Source: Haliotis asinina (lineage: Eukaryota > Mollusca > Gastropoda > Lepetellida > Haliotidae). Taken from it: a stretch of DNA of 64,000 bases. The translations under genes were made by a program, and so were the position numbers. Shown here piece after piece: positions 26,331 through 37,346 of this stretch. Within the stretch, counting starts at the first letter, position 1. Each line of letters begins with the position of its first letter. The stretch spans positions 17,144,969 through 17,208,968 of the forward strand of contig NC_090288.1 in assembly GCF_037392515.1 (NCBI RefSeq). The letters run 5' to 3'. The notes beneath the pieces were generated by a model that was given only the letters and a program-made list of their open reading frames with translations, was not told the DNA's origin and ran no database searches.

Positions 26331-26775
26331 CACTGCTCACACGATTAGCTGTGAATAATATTGGTGGACCTTAGAGTTTTTACGACTTCTGAAACAGAAC
26401 ATATAACTCGCTGCATTGAAGCAAATATTTTTCTGTTTTGTTCGCAGATTCAACTTTTAAAAACTAATTTGCTTTGTTCTGACAGTAGAAATGTGTTTTA
26501 TTGTACTATTTTCTGAGGAACCGTAACATCAAGTATCTCCGAAACACTGACAGACTAATCACACAGCTCACCCTAGACAGCCTACACAACCATCATGGAA
26601 TTCCATACATGGAGTGCACGTTCCATTGTCAATACTGACAAGGCAATACATCTTGATTGTGCACAGCGGGTACTTGCCCATATCCACAAGTTAGAATGTG
26701 TTTGGAGCCAAATGGAATGTTCAGAATGTTCTCGTACGTTCCATATATATGTATGGGGTTGTCACAATGTGAGAA

Positions 26776-26920
26776 GGTGCGGTGGGTTGGGTTAGTGGTA
26801 AAAACACTCGTTCGTCAAGAGGAAGCCCGTCATAAAGTTCCCCACATAGGTAATACGTGTGATACCCATTTCCGGTGTCCCCTCCCATTGCCAAATGCGG
26901 CTTAAAACCTAGTCACTCAC
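26776..26920 (+). repeat. tRNA-derived SINE (type A head), decayed
   Basis: 'gggttagtggtaaaaacact' followed by 'ccccacataggtaatacgtg' and 'cccatttccggtgtcccctc'. The order matches the 53045-53215 copy. Confidence 0.55.
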
Positions 26921-27620
26921 AATGTGAAGCCCATAAATTTGGTTAGAATTGATCTTCGAACACAAACATCTCTATCTCGGTATTGAAAAAAGTGTTCCTC
27001 TCCCCCTCTCTCTAACACACACGCACGCGCACGTACGCACACCTGGATCCATCAGTGAGAGTCCTCGTGATTTTCTCATACTGAAGAGAAAAGCGTGACG
27101 TTTGTCAAAATCTTTCTTTCCACGTCTACTCCACTGGCAAACAAATCAGAATTAGGTCCAGGTCATTATAACACACTTTTGGAAGTTCACTGACATTATA
27201 TCTAGTTTATTCGTTTGCATGACTTGAAGTACACCGAAGACAGGGTCAGATTTTTATTACAGTATTACAGCCATTGTCAGATACGTGAAGTCCACTGACA
27301 ATTTTCAGAGTGGGATGTGCTGGTACACAAGCGGTCTGTGTGAAGCTAAGCGCTTAAAGAGTTGCCTGATCACGCCATTGCCCCAGCTTTTATTCTAAAC
27401 GTGGGTGCATAGCGCGATGCCCATTTTCATATCTTTAAAAATGCTGTGCAAAATGGCCACTAAAATTGGACAGAGTCGTTCTTTGTATTTCATGACGACA
27501 CGTGGTTATGTTCGAATCTTATCCCCTGTGACGGGAGAAAAATACATATTTTATATTTCGAGTGAAAGTTCATTATGGGTTTTTAAAAATGCATCAGTAT
27601 ATCATTATTTTGTTACTAAT

Positions 27621-27626
27621 TTTATT
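27621..27626 (-). terminator. Polyadenylation signal AATAAA of the IL-17-like gene
   Basis: AATAAA on the minus strand, 45 bases beyond the stop codon at 27671-27673, implies a short 3' UTR. Confidence 0.45.
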
Positions 27627-27670
27627 GAAATTCAAAAATACTTGAAAAGACAGAAAATTGTACTGTTGTC

Positions 27671-29158
27671 CTATCTCCGAACAGGAGACCGGTGACTCTG
27701 TATCAGTTGTTCTACATAACAAGTACATGCAACTGAAAACCGCTCCACTGCCCAGTTCAAACAGTTCCGTTGTGGATGTCGTCGCAGCACCGTTCTGGGG
27801 ACGTAGACCGGTCTGCAAACGCCCCTCTGTGATGAGACGAAAAACGTAGAATCAGGATTATTAATGAACAGCACCTTGACTGTCAGGTAATAATTCCATA
27901 TGTAAAAACTAGTTATTTTATGGCAAAATACAGAGTGGTAAACGGGGAGAGGTTGGTTTAAAGCTATTTCAAGAAAATGACATGTTTCATCAGTCACTGC
28001 GAATCTGACATTTGAACCTTGGGCGTATCTCTTCTGGGCGATCGCGACTTACAGCGCTAGATCCGCTAGTTCCCTATTAAATAACATTATAACAATACCA
28101 AGTGTTACAACAATGTGAGACAAGGTGAACATCTACCTAGCTGTTGTTGCCGTGTAAATCTATGTGACTCATTCGTTAAGTAAACATCAACTTAGCTGTT
28201 GTTGCCGTGTAAATCTACGTGACTCATTCGTAAAGTAAACATCATTTAAACCGAGTATTTGTTCAAAACAAATTTTTTTTAAAAAATACCGTTTCTCTGC
28301 ATTCACTACAACTACACATTGCTTCAACAACAAAGCGAGGTTCTCTATCCCTGTCGTAGTTGATGTGGTAGTGCCATGGGCAGACTCGACCCCCGGTATG
28401 ACGTAGGCAGGACCTCTCCCCGGTCAGGTAGGCATAGTGGGAATGTGCCCTAGGGGTGCTGCTCCTGGACAGTTCTGGCACCAGGAACATGCTCTCCTCC
28501 AGGGGCACTGGCTGGTTGGGGCACAGTTGTTGGGGGCGACACACAACGACGATAATTACTACGGTGACGAGACAAAAGCACACCTGCAATAAAATCTAAC
28601 TGTTTATACATGAAGTACTACTGCTGTATCTATCCCTTTAGAAGTTTACGGATTATCAGCCTTGTCATAGCAATTGTAGTGGTATGGTCGTAGTAGTAAT
28701 AGCAGCAGCAGCAGTAGTAGTAGTAACAGTAATATTAGTAGCAGTGTTAGAAATACCAGTAGTAATAGTGAGTGAGCGGGTGGGTGAGATAGAATTTTAC
28801 GTCACATCGGCATTGTTTTAGCCATCTATCGACGAGTCTGCACATATACACAATTTAAGTACAAAGTTTAAATGTGTTCCCTCATATACGCGCTTCTTCA
28901 TTGCATTATTATTTATGAACAGAAAAGGTCGTGCCACAAAACAAGCAATGTGTCATACACATTACATGGTTACAGTTTAAACTAACGGAATAAAGTTACT
29001 GTAATAATGTGCACAACATCATATAAAAATATGTTATTTGAAAAATTACAAAAATATACCTGAACAAATCATGAAGCTAAGCACTTCATGCAGTTTGACG
29101 TCACTTAGCGGGAATGGCACGTGCACAATGAACTTACTTTTAAATTGCATTTTGACAT
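27671..29158 (-). CDS. IL17-like: Interleukin-17-like secreted cytokine (3 exons)
   Basis: Exons: 29138-29158 (ATG plus six codons, donor gtaagt), 28290-28583 (acceptor ttttattgcag, donor gtattt) and 27671-27826 (acceptor catcacag, stop TAG). All junctions are phase 0, giving 156 residues, a usual size for the family. Residues 8-21 are a hydrophobic signal-peptide core (VCFCLVTVVIIVVV) after a Lys-containing start. The IL-17 cystine-knot signature follows: SC at 65-66, RVCPWHYHINYD from 73, EAMCSCSEC at 95-102, then CRPVYVPRTVLRR from 109, C127 and VACTC at 137-141. IL-17 proteins are secreted homodimeric cytokines acting on IL-17 receptors in mucosal and innate defence; molluscs have several. 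Intron 1 (554 bp) holds a trinucleotide tract and a SINE scrap, and intron 2 (463 bp) a 62-bp duplication. Seen: exons and motifs. Known: family role. Inferred: expression. Confidence 0.85.
28123..28245. repeat. 62-bp tandem duplication in IL-17-like intron 2
   Basis: Two copies of a unit containing 'agctgttgttgccgtgtaaa' and 'gtgactcattcgt' differ at only a few bases, so the duplication is recent. Confidence 0.8.
28685..28850. repeat. (GTA/GCA)n tract plus SINE scrap in IL-17-like intron 1
   Basis: 'tagtagtaatagcagcagca' runs to about 28760, then 'gtgagtgagcgggtgggtga' and 'attttacgtcacatcggcat' match the decayed SINE-type module. Confidence 0.55.
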
Positions 29159-29224
29159 CTTCAAGTTCACCCACAGATACAGAAAATTGAAGAACGGTTG
29201 ATTATTCTCTAGCCTCTGAATGTT

Positions 29225-30318
29225 GTGGGAAAACAATGTTTACCTCAGCAGCGCATACGTCATACAACGGCTTACAGAAAATCTCTCCGCGCCGTGAGGT
29301 TGCTGGAATGGGCCAAAATTGAGCGGCCAAACATTTTGGCGTCTATCGAAACACTATCTCATCTCTACAGAGACGTTTCCAACATAATGGGAACACATGA
29401 TATTTGCCTCGGACCGAACGTCCATGCGTGACATCACGTCAGCAAGAAAACCACATTTGCCTGACCCATCTATAGAATCAATTCCAGACAGCCAGCTTGA
29501 ATGCTGTGACCTGCCTGGGATAGGTCCAGTGCGGTACAGGACTGTACGGAACCGACTGAGAGAGTACAACATGCGACCCCGACGGCTTAAAATACGTCCA
29601 ATACGGCTCCATGGTCACCGACGAGGACGTCTTGTCTGGTGCAGACGACGTCTCCTGTCCGAGAGACAAGAATGGGATGATGTTTTGTTTCCTAATGAGT
29701 CGATGTTTCATATGGGCAGCTCATATGGTAGGGCAAGGGTGTGCAGGCGAGGAGAACGGTATGAAGTTTGACAGAATGGTTGTGACAGCGTAATTGTATG
29801 GGTAATCGACGGTTGGGGGGAGGGTGGGGTGGGTTGAAGAGTCACATCCCTTGGTCGGACACACTGTGTCACTGTTAGTGAGATTCCGAATGGTTTGTGG
29901 TACAGGGATGAACATCACATCTTATTGTCGTACACAACTTGTCCTTGACAGTGGCAATCTGACAGGTTTGCGATACAGGAATGAGTTCACTTGGACCCAT
30001 GAGAATTGGGCTTCATTCAAGGACAGAGATTTCACTGGACGCTTCAGCAAGATAATGCCCGTCCACATGTCGCTCGTGTGGTGACAGAGACAGCAGCACA
30101 TTCCTGTACTCCCCTGACCGGCCGTTTGTCCGGTGCTGTCTCCTATCAAGCACGCTTGGGATGAAATGCAGCTTCAAGCCCAAAATCTGGCCTGAGACAA
30201 GCGTTGGTTAAGACATGGTACAACATTCCCCAAACGTTTATTCAACGGCTCAGTGTCGTCTGTGCGTCGTCGCCGTCAGGCCTGTAGCAATACCAGTGGT
30301 GGACACACGATACTGAAT
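29225..30318 (+). pseudogene. Tc1-like transposase relic
   Basis: Pieces of a Tc1/mariner-superfamily (DD34E type) transposase can be read in order through several frameshifts and stops: a helix-turn-helix-like start, RTVRNRLREYNMRPRR (paired-like DNA-binding end), GRLVWCRRR, FPNESMFHMGSSYGR, then QQDNARPHVARVV near 30042 and PIKHAWDEMQ near 30140. In active relatives the first block is F(S/P)DES and the last is PIEH, so the first catalytic Asp reads Asn and the catalytic Glu reads Lys here; only the middle Asp survives. It cannot be catalytic. It starts only about 70 bases upstream of the IL-17-like ATG and points away from it. Terminal repeats were not identified. Confidence 0.7.
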
Positions 30319-30486
30319 TTGTGAACTGACTTTTGACATCCCATCACTTCAACGGCGTGGTACGATGCCTAGTGTCAAAACATGCAGATTTCGATACTAG
30401 TCTGTCGACACTTAAACAGTGATTAAGGAAAACGTCACAAATTATGATATTACCTTTTCTTTATTCAAGTAGGATATAATAAGTGA

Positions 30487-30626
30487 TGAAAGCTGCAGCT
30501 GCAGCTGCAGCAGCAACAGCAGCAGCAGTAGTAGTAGTAGTAGTAGGAGTGGTGGTGGTAGTAGTAGTAGTAGTAGTCGTGGTAGTAGTAGTGGTGGTGG
30601 TGGTGGTAGTAGTAGTAGTCGTCGTG

Positions 30627-30689
<63 letters not shown>

Positions 30690-30690
30690 A
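30487..30690. repeat. Trinucleotide microsatellite (GCA/GTA/GTG)n
   Basis: Begins as GCTGCA/GCA repeats and passes into about 180 bases of GTA and GTG units. Poly-Val and poly-Leu ORFs on both strands are artefacts. Confidence 0.95.
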
Positions 30691-30699
30691 GGAAAAACG

Positions 30700-32610
30700 A
30701 GAATTGGTCAATACGGCCGATAACAATATTCTGTTAACATTTACGCACCAGTTGAACGGTGCTGAATAATACATTCTGACTTACAAGCTTTGAGTGCAAC
30801 TAACTGCAGATATTCGATCTTTGTATGTCTACTAAAACACGCCTTGTACATTATCAGATAACATTTCACTATTGTAAACACCACGACAAGGTTATTGTTC
30901 GAGTAGTTTCTCGTGAAAGCATGTAAAGGACGGTAAAAGTGTGTTGGTTGTCATTATTATAGGATATTTATATAGAGCATATCCATGTAACTAGTACAGG
31001 CTCAAGGTGTTTATTTTGTCCCTAGATCATTGGATGTCAGTCTCAACGGCACATTATGTTGTCAGTCTCAACTCCCATAGGATCATACAACGTTTGCTGC
31101 CAATAGGGCGTACCAAGTTATTGTTATTGAGGTTTTCTCAGGGATTATTGTTATTCTTGAAAAGAACCTGAAATAGATTTGGGTTGTTAATTGTTTGTTT
31201 GTTTGTTTGTTTATTTCGTAAAGGAAATTGTATTCGCCTGAGCAGGACGTTCTCACTTGTAGGCTTAGCGTCAATATCATGTGTCTAGATGTCATGTCAA
31301 CGCTCATCTGCGGAAAAAGGGCAAAAGGTAGGAAACTGTAGGAAGTTGTTAACACCTCCTTGAAATCTAGAGTTGCTTTATTTAAGGCTTTAGCGCTGCA
31401 GAAAAGGCTTGGCATTAGGCAAAAGGATGTGGTTGCGGTACAGTGAGACAGACTGACAGGCGGGGAGTGGATGGCGATCCACCATTGAAATGTTGTATCT
31501 CTCGTCACTTCCCTCGGTCGTCCTGTTAGTCGAAGAACTGAAGCGAGGACTCGACGAGAACATGGGGTTCCTGTCTTTTTAATCTATGTGGCCAGACATT
31601 GTAATCTCACGGCCATTATAATCTACGAGTGTTCGTGCGAGTGTGAAGTGTGTTGCAAGTGCGTGTACGTGTGCGTGCATGAGTGCGCGCATTCGTTCGC
31701 GCGCGTTTATCTTATGACATGATAACCCATATCGCAGCAAACTGTTATATTGTAATGGCCTGTTGTATAGGCCATATATTTCCGCATTAAATTTGTGTGT
31801 GAGTGTGTGTATGTATGTATGTGTTTATTTGTGTGAGAGTATTACGTGCGCATGCGTTTAGCACAATTCTGCATGAAAATGACAAAATGTAATATTTTTA
31901 AATATCTACATTTACACAACATCTTATTGGAAGGTTAATAACTTCACAACTTACCGCGAACATTATTGCAGGAGTCTGCATACAAGGGCGTCCGCTGACG
32001 AGTGCAGTGATATTCTCTATGCTTTTCCGTCATTCACAGTGGGTTTTTACATCTTCAGTCAATACGAGGAAAATGTCTCGGTACAGGATATCACGCCATA
32101 GGGTCAGTTGCACCAAAACATTCCTGTACTTAATTGCATTCACGTGACCTACTTATAAGTGTCTGCCGAGTGTGAACTTCCATTCAAGACCTAACGTCTG
32201 TGTAAATATGGAGTTCCGTCACAGGCGAACAACCGAGACAAGCCTAAAACGGAGCCACGACAAGCGTCCGAAACACATCGTTTCACCGCTGTATTCTGTC
32301 CATGTATTTATTAAATAACATAAAACTGACTCGTTAAATTATAGATAGTTACATGTGCAATCAGTTAGATTACTCCTTAATGTTCACGACAGGAAACGCA
32401 TATCTCGTTAAAGGAAAACGTGTAATCTGATAAAAGATACAATCACGGAGAATATCAGCTTTGAATGATGATAATGATCTTTTCATCTTGGCTGTACCAC
32501 ATCCTATGATCAGTGGAGAATGCCATAGTTTACTGTGAGGTATACACGTGACATCGTAACATCTGTATGTTATATAATGCCAAACTTTACCGGATTGAAT
32601 TCACACGACG
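30700..32610. other. Gene-free stretch
   Basis: GT- and CG-rich simple sequence lies at 31635-31850. The ORF at 31083-31508 has no protein-like character. Nothing else is supported. Confidence 0.4.
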
Positions 32611-32615
32611 TCGTA

Positions 32616-33913
32616 TGAGGGGATGTCAATACGTTTCGAGTCTTGCATAGAAAAACACAAAATATTGGAATGAACCACATTTATTTTTCAACATAGTCCC
32701 CTTGTGAGTCAAGACACTTGTTCCATTTTTTCTGCTAGGCGCTGATGCCATCTCTGTAGAAGGCGCCATTTTGGTCCTCAAACCAAGCCTCAGTAGCAGC
32801 AATAAGCTCATTATCATCCTGAAATCTACGACTAAGCAAGTTTTCTTGAGATTTGGGAATAGATGGTAATCACCTGGTGCCAGGTCTGGAGAGTAGGGGG
32901 GATGCGGCAGAGATTTCGTACCCGCATTCCTGGACAGCAGCGGCTGCAACGCGAGAGGTGTGTACTGGAGCACTGTCTTGATGTAGAAGAATACCACGTC
33001 TGATCTTGCCCCGGCGCTTCTCCTTGATTGACTGTCGCACTTGCCTCAACAAGTTAGCGTAATATTCCCCATTCATTGTTCTTCCTTTTGGTAAGTAATC
33101 TATGTGGATGACGCCTTTGCTATCCCAGAAGACTGTCGCCATTATCTTCTGCACTGATCTGGAGGCTTTGAACTTTTTGGTCCTGGGAGAAGTGACATGT
33201 TTCCATTCCATGGATTCTTGTTTGCTCTCAGGATCATAGTGGTGGATCCACGTTTCATCACAGGTTACTAGCCTAAAGTGAAAATCTTCTGGATTCTTGT
33301 TGTATCTGGTTAGCATGGAGTTGCTTATGGTGACCCTTGTTTGCTTCATTTCATCTGTAAGCATTCTTGGCACCCATCTTGCGCACACCTTAGACATATG
33401 ACGAGATGTTCATGAAGAATTGTCTCGATGGATCCGTGTGAAATGCCAGTGGTCTCCTCTAACTCGTGGAGTGTGATTCGACGATTTTCCAGCACAAGTC
33501 TATGCACTCTGTCAATGTTTTCCTGACTAGTGCTTGTTGTTGGGCGACCTGGACGGGGGTCATCTTCAAGACTCTCTCTACCATACTAAAATTCATTGAC
33601 CCATCGTTTGATGGTAGCAGATGAAGGGAAAGACTTCCCATAAACTGCTGGAAGCCTTTCTTCAATGTTCTTCGCCGAGTTTCCTTCAAGAACTAAAAAC
33701 TTAATTACTGCTCTATACTCAATTTTATTCATTTTCACTGCCGTGAGGAGAGTCTCTTTCTGTCAATGTGAGCTGTTCAATAACTTCTGAGAGTAGGATA
33801 CCAAAACTTATATATCACATCAACTACACCCCAAGGTTCAATGTCGTACCATAGGCTGTGGCACCTGGGTATGAAAAATGCTCAAGGCTCAAAACTTATT
33901 GACATCCCCCTCG
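32616..33913 (-). mobile_element. Mariner (Tc1/mariner superfamily) element, full length
   Basis: A 1,298-bp unit bounded by TA on each side (32614-32615 and 33914-33915), as expected for mariner target duplication. The inverted ends match over about 30 bases with a few differences: left 'tgaggggatgtcaatacg', right (reverse complement) 'cgagggggatgtcaataag'. Size and layout fit a canonical mariner of about 1.3 kb, with the transposase on the minus strand. The ends are better preserved than the gene, so the copy might still be mobilised in trans if an active relative exists (inference). Confidence 0.85.
32681..33732 (-). pseudogene. Mariner transposase, Mos1/SETMAR-like, inactivated
   Basis: Starts at ATG 33732 (MNKIEYRAVIKFLVLEGNSA) and ends at TAA 32681-32683; the span matches the roughly 345-residue family length. 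N-terminal helix-turn-helix (IKRWVNEF), then an in-frame TAG directly after it at about residue 48. The hinge RPGRPTTS follows, then the WVPRMLT linker. Catalytic blocks are TCDETWIHHYDP (first Asp), LLHQDSAPVH (second Asp) and YSPDLAPGDYHLFP (third Asp), so the DD34D triad is present in pieces. A frameshift near 32910 separates the second and third, and another follows NLKK near 32850. At least one stop and two or more frameshifts: dead gene, formerly cutting and pasting its own element in the nucleus. Confidence 0.85.
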
Positions 33914-34217
33914 TATCATCTGTGTGTAAAGGTATGTCACACTTTACTATGTGGAATACACGTGCCGTTGCTACGTCTCATAGGTATTCCACATGACATT
34001 TTTGCATTATTATTGGGTCTCAAAGTTTAGTGTTTTGAATAATAATTATGATTGGTCACATTTCGTATAAAAGGTGGTCAGCATTTTTAAGATTTTGGCA
34101 GCAGCAAATGATCTGCCCTTGGCCTTCTGTTTGTTGACTTCCGGGAGATTATTCGAGGGCATTCCACGTGAGTGGCGATGATCATATGTGCTCAAGCTTT
34201 CAGGAAATGACTGAAAG

Positions 34218-34573
34218 TATATATAAATGCTAGCTGCCGTGGTGGAGTGGGACATACGCATTCACAATTCACTGGAGTATACATCATGGCCAACAAACCC
34301 GTCAACGCCTGAATCAACATTAGCCGCTGTCACACCGCTCGCTGTGTTACATTCTGCATAACTGTTTCTCTCTCGCACTAAGACTTTGGTGAGTTTGCTA
34401 TATTATATATTGTGACCATTGCCTTAGATTTTGTCTCATTTGTATGACTTGTACATGTATTTAAAATCAGTACTGTGAAATTGACTTGTGACTTTGTATA
34501 ACTTAACTCTTTATGAATTAATACAAAATTTTAAAATCAGTGTTTTTTGACTTGTCTTTGTTCTGTTTTGCAG
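34218..34573 (+). promoter_or_regulatory. Candidate promoter, short exon and intron
   Basis: TATATATAAA at 34218-34227 is followed by a short leader with a 9-codon ORF (ATG about 34285), a strong donor (ctttg/gtgagt, intron from 34389) and a strong acceptor (ttctgttttgcag, ending 34573). The second exon would run into the minisatellite and has no long ORF. This could be a non-coding transcript start or an old retroelement terminal repeat; no PBS or polypurine tract was recognised. Confidence 0.25.
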
Positions 34574-34732
34574 GTTCGCGGGGGATTTCTTACATCGTTT
34601 GTCACGGCAAATTCTTAACCGTAACAGTATTCCTCACGTCCTAACGTCTTGTCACTTCATGGCATACAAAGACTTGTTATGTGTATTCTTCGTGTCCTAA
34701 CGTGTATTGTCACTTCATGTGTCTAACGTGTT

Positions 34733-34982
34733 TCGGGGTGGAATAAGTCTTCAGCAACCCATGCTTGTCATAAAAGGCGACTGTGCTTGTCATGAGAAGC
34801 GACTAACGGGATCGGGTGGTCACTCGCTGACTTTTGCCGACACATGTCATCGGTTCCCATTTGTGCAGATCGATGCTCATGTTGTTGATGACTTAATTGT
34901 CTGGTCCAGACTCGATTATTTACAGACCGCCGCCATATAGCTGGAATATTGCTGAGTGCGGCGTAAAACTCAACTCATTCAC
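34733..34982 (+). repeat. SINE-like repeat (type B), copy 1
   Basis: Order: 'ttcagcaacccatgcttgtc', 'gcgactaacgggatcgggtg', 'ctggtccagactcgattatt', then the shared tail 'gctggaatattgctgagtgc' and 'ggcgtaaaactcaactca'. Confidence 0.8.
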
Positions 34983-35110
34983 TCTGCGTATTCGTCGTGC
35001 CCTAACGTCCCTTGTAACTTCATGTCATACCATTACATGTTCTGTGTGTTCCTCGTGTCCTAACGTGTCTTGTCACTCCATGTCATACCATCACGTGTTC
35101 TGTGTATTCC

Positions 35111-35386
35111 AGACCCGTGAAGGTCCCGGGGTAGAATAGGCCTTCAGTAAGCCATGCTTGCCATAAAAGGTGACCCTGCTTGTCGTAAGAGGCGACTAAC
35201 GGGATCGGGTGGTCAGGCTCGCTGACTTGGTTGACACATGTATGTCATCGGTTCCCAGTCACGCAGATGGATGCTCATGTTGTTGATCACTGGACTGTCT
35301 GGTCCAAACTCGATTATTTACAGACCGCCGCCATATAGCTGGAATATTGCTGAGTGCGGCGTAAAACTCAACTCACTCACTCACTC
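35111..35386 (+). repeat. SINE-like repeat (type B), copy 2
   Basis: Same order as the copy at 34733, but with a longer head ('gacccgtgaaggtcccgggg') and the tail ending in '(actc)n'. It lies in the next minisatellite block in the same orientation. Confidence 0.85.
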
Positions 35387-35869
35387 TGTGTATTCCTCGT
35401 GGCCTAACGTGCCTTGTAACTTCATGTCATACCATTACGCGTTTGTACATTCCTCGTGTCCTAACGTGTCCTGCCACTTCATGTCATAACAACACGTGTT
35501 CTGTGTATTCCTCATGCCCTAACGTGGCCGAGAACCCAATATCCTGGGCCCACATTGAACCAATACTTAGAACAGTACTTAAAATACGAGCGTAAGGACT
35601 TGTCACATGTTCTGTAACGTATCGGGACCACGCTCAGCCAACCCAGGTAATGTGTCTAGATACTTCCCTTAGTCTTGCTAGAAACCTCCTGGCTTCCATT
35701 CCCGCTCCCCTTGGTTTGTCAACTTCATACCAGTTGTCACGGGTTTCACTAGATGGCGGACGACTTTATCAGACCTAAAATCACTGGCTTTCTCACGGAG
35801 CTGTCACACCGTGACATAACGTAAACACTATTGACAGCAGCATCAAATTAAACTCACCCAATCACTCAC

Positions 35870-36000
35870 ATAGTGAGTGAGTTTATTTTTTACGCCGCAC
35901 TCAACAGTATATGGCGGCGGACTGTAAATAATTGAGTCTGGACCAGACAATCTAGTGATCACCCGCATGAGCATCGGTCTACGCAATTGTTTTCGTACGA
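35870..36000 (-). repeat. SINE-like repeat (type B), minus-strand partial copy
   Basis: 'gtgagtgagtttatttttta', 'cgccgcactcaacagtatat', 'ggcggcggactgtaaataat' and 'gtctggaccagacaatct', the reverse order of the copies at 34733 and 35111. Confidence 0.75.
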
Positions 36001-36420
36001 TGACATGTGTTTCATTTCTGTCAAACAAAACATGTACTGTATTACTTCATCCTGTTATACAGATCTGGGGTGTTTGATATACAATGGCGGAAATGTTGCC
36101 AATGCTACCTTGTGTTGTGACAATATATAAATATAAATTGACAATACCTAACCTGTAACAGCGATTACCAAAAGCCAGCTGTCATCACAATGCTTAAAGT
36201 GCAGGTGCGAATAAAGGCAAACTGGCCTATGTGAGCTACTGGGGCGATGATCGCAACACACAAGAATATCTTAGCGTGTCTACACATGAAATACTTCAAT
36301 GTTATCAGAAGGAAACTGATAACATGCACCCAGATTGTATCACACAGGACAATTACAACCGATTAATAAAGGTTTGACAATATCTGTAAATCAGAAATGC
36401 GTACGGACGGGAGGTTGGAC

Positions 36421-36620
36421 AGGCGAACGGGTGAGTTGGTGCTTACGTGGGGGGATGGAAGGACGGATGGATGGATGGATCGGTGGGTGGGTGGGTGTGG
36501 GATGGATGGATGGACGGACTGACTGATGAGTAGGTGCGTACGTCGGGTATAGACAGGTGCGTGGGTGGAAGGAAGGAAGGGTGGATGAGGGATGGATTAT
36601 GGACGGACGGTAGAAAGGAC
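36421..36620. repeat. (GGAT/GGTG)n microsatellite
   Basis: 'ggatggatggatggatcggt' then 'gggtgggtgggtgtgggat' and similar words. Confidence 0.85.
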
Positions 36621-36700
36621 AAATGAATGAATTGTCTTAGCAGTCTTGCACTAACATCACACCGTGGGCAGAGCAGCAATGGGATTTAACCTTTCATTCT

Positions 36701-36775
36701 TATGCGTGGATTCGACCAAGTCTTAAGCCTCATAAGCGAACGCTTTATCCTCTGGGCTACCTCACAGCCCCATTT
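36701..36775 (-). repeat. tRNA-like SINE head scrap
   Basis: On the minus strand it reads 'gaggtagcccagaggataaa' and then a weak B-box-like 'ggtcgaatccacgc'. Confidence 0.4.
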
Positions 36776-37178
36776 GTTAGGCTTTTCTTTCCAATTTTAG
36801 GCCGTGGTGATGTTTACATCAGGATGTTTAAAGGTCAATGCAAAAATCACACTGTTTGAACACAATGTGTTACAGTGTTTATGCTTGTAATACAACAGCA
36901 CGACAATATGCCTGCCACGCAAAATGATATATTTGTCCCTTGTCTAGTATTTCATAAACAATTAAAGACAAGATCAATTTCTTTCCTGTTTCATTATCTC
37001 CACGGTTTGAGTCATCAAATATGACTCTGTTTAAATAATTTTGTGGTGTTGGCACGTCTCACCAGACCATGCCTTATCTCTGATTTAGCGGGAACATCTT
37101 ATCAAAAGAATGCTACCATTAACCACATATTTGCACTGCAAACTATGATAAACAAACAATTTACTCTTAAATGCTACG

Positions 37179-37180
<2 letters not shown>

Positions 37181-37248
<68 letters not shown>
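37181..37248. repeat. (CT)n microsatellite
   Basis: About 65 bases of near-perfect CT dinucleotides. Confidence 0.95.
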
Positions 37249-37249
<1 letters not shown>

Positions 37250-37346
37250 TGTAATATTATTATTTTTATGTTTTACAGATTAGGATAGAATGCAGCAGAC
37301 AGGGCTCGGGTGATCAGCGAATGGGACTTCTCCCAGGAAACACTGC

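Larger units (their letters stand above)
34630..35525. repeat. Minisatellite (about 60 bp unit) containing SINE copies
   Basis: Units containing 'cctaacgtgtcttgtcac' and 'ttcatgtcataccatcac' recur at about 34638, 34690, 34995, 35052, 35395, 35455 and 35510, interrupted by two SINE-like copies. Confidence 0.75.

Noticed and set aside
30442..30774. Poly-Val and poly-Leu ORFs
   Set aside because: Translations of a GTA/GTG trinucleotide microsatellite.
31083..31508. 141-codon minus-strand ORF
   Set aside because: No family features, atypical composition, and no acceptor or donor that would make it an exon.
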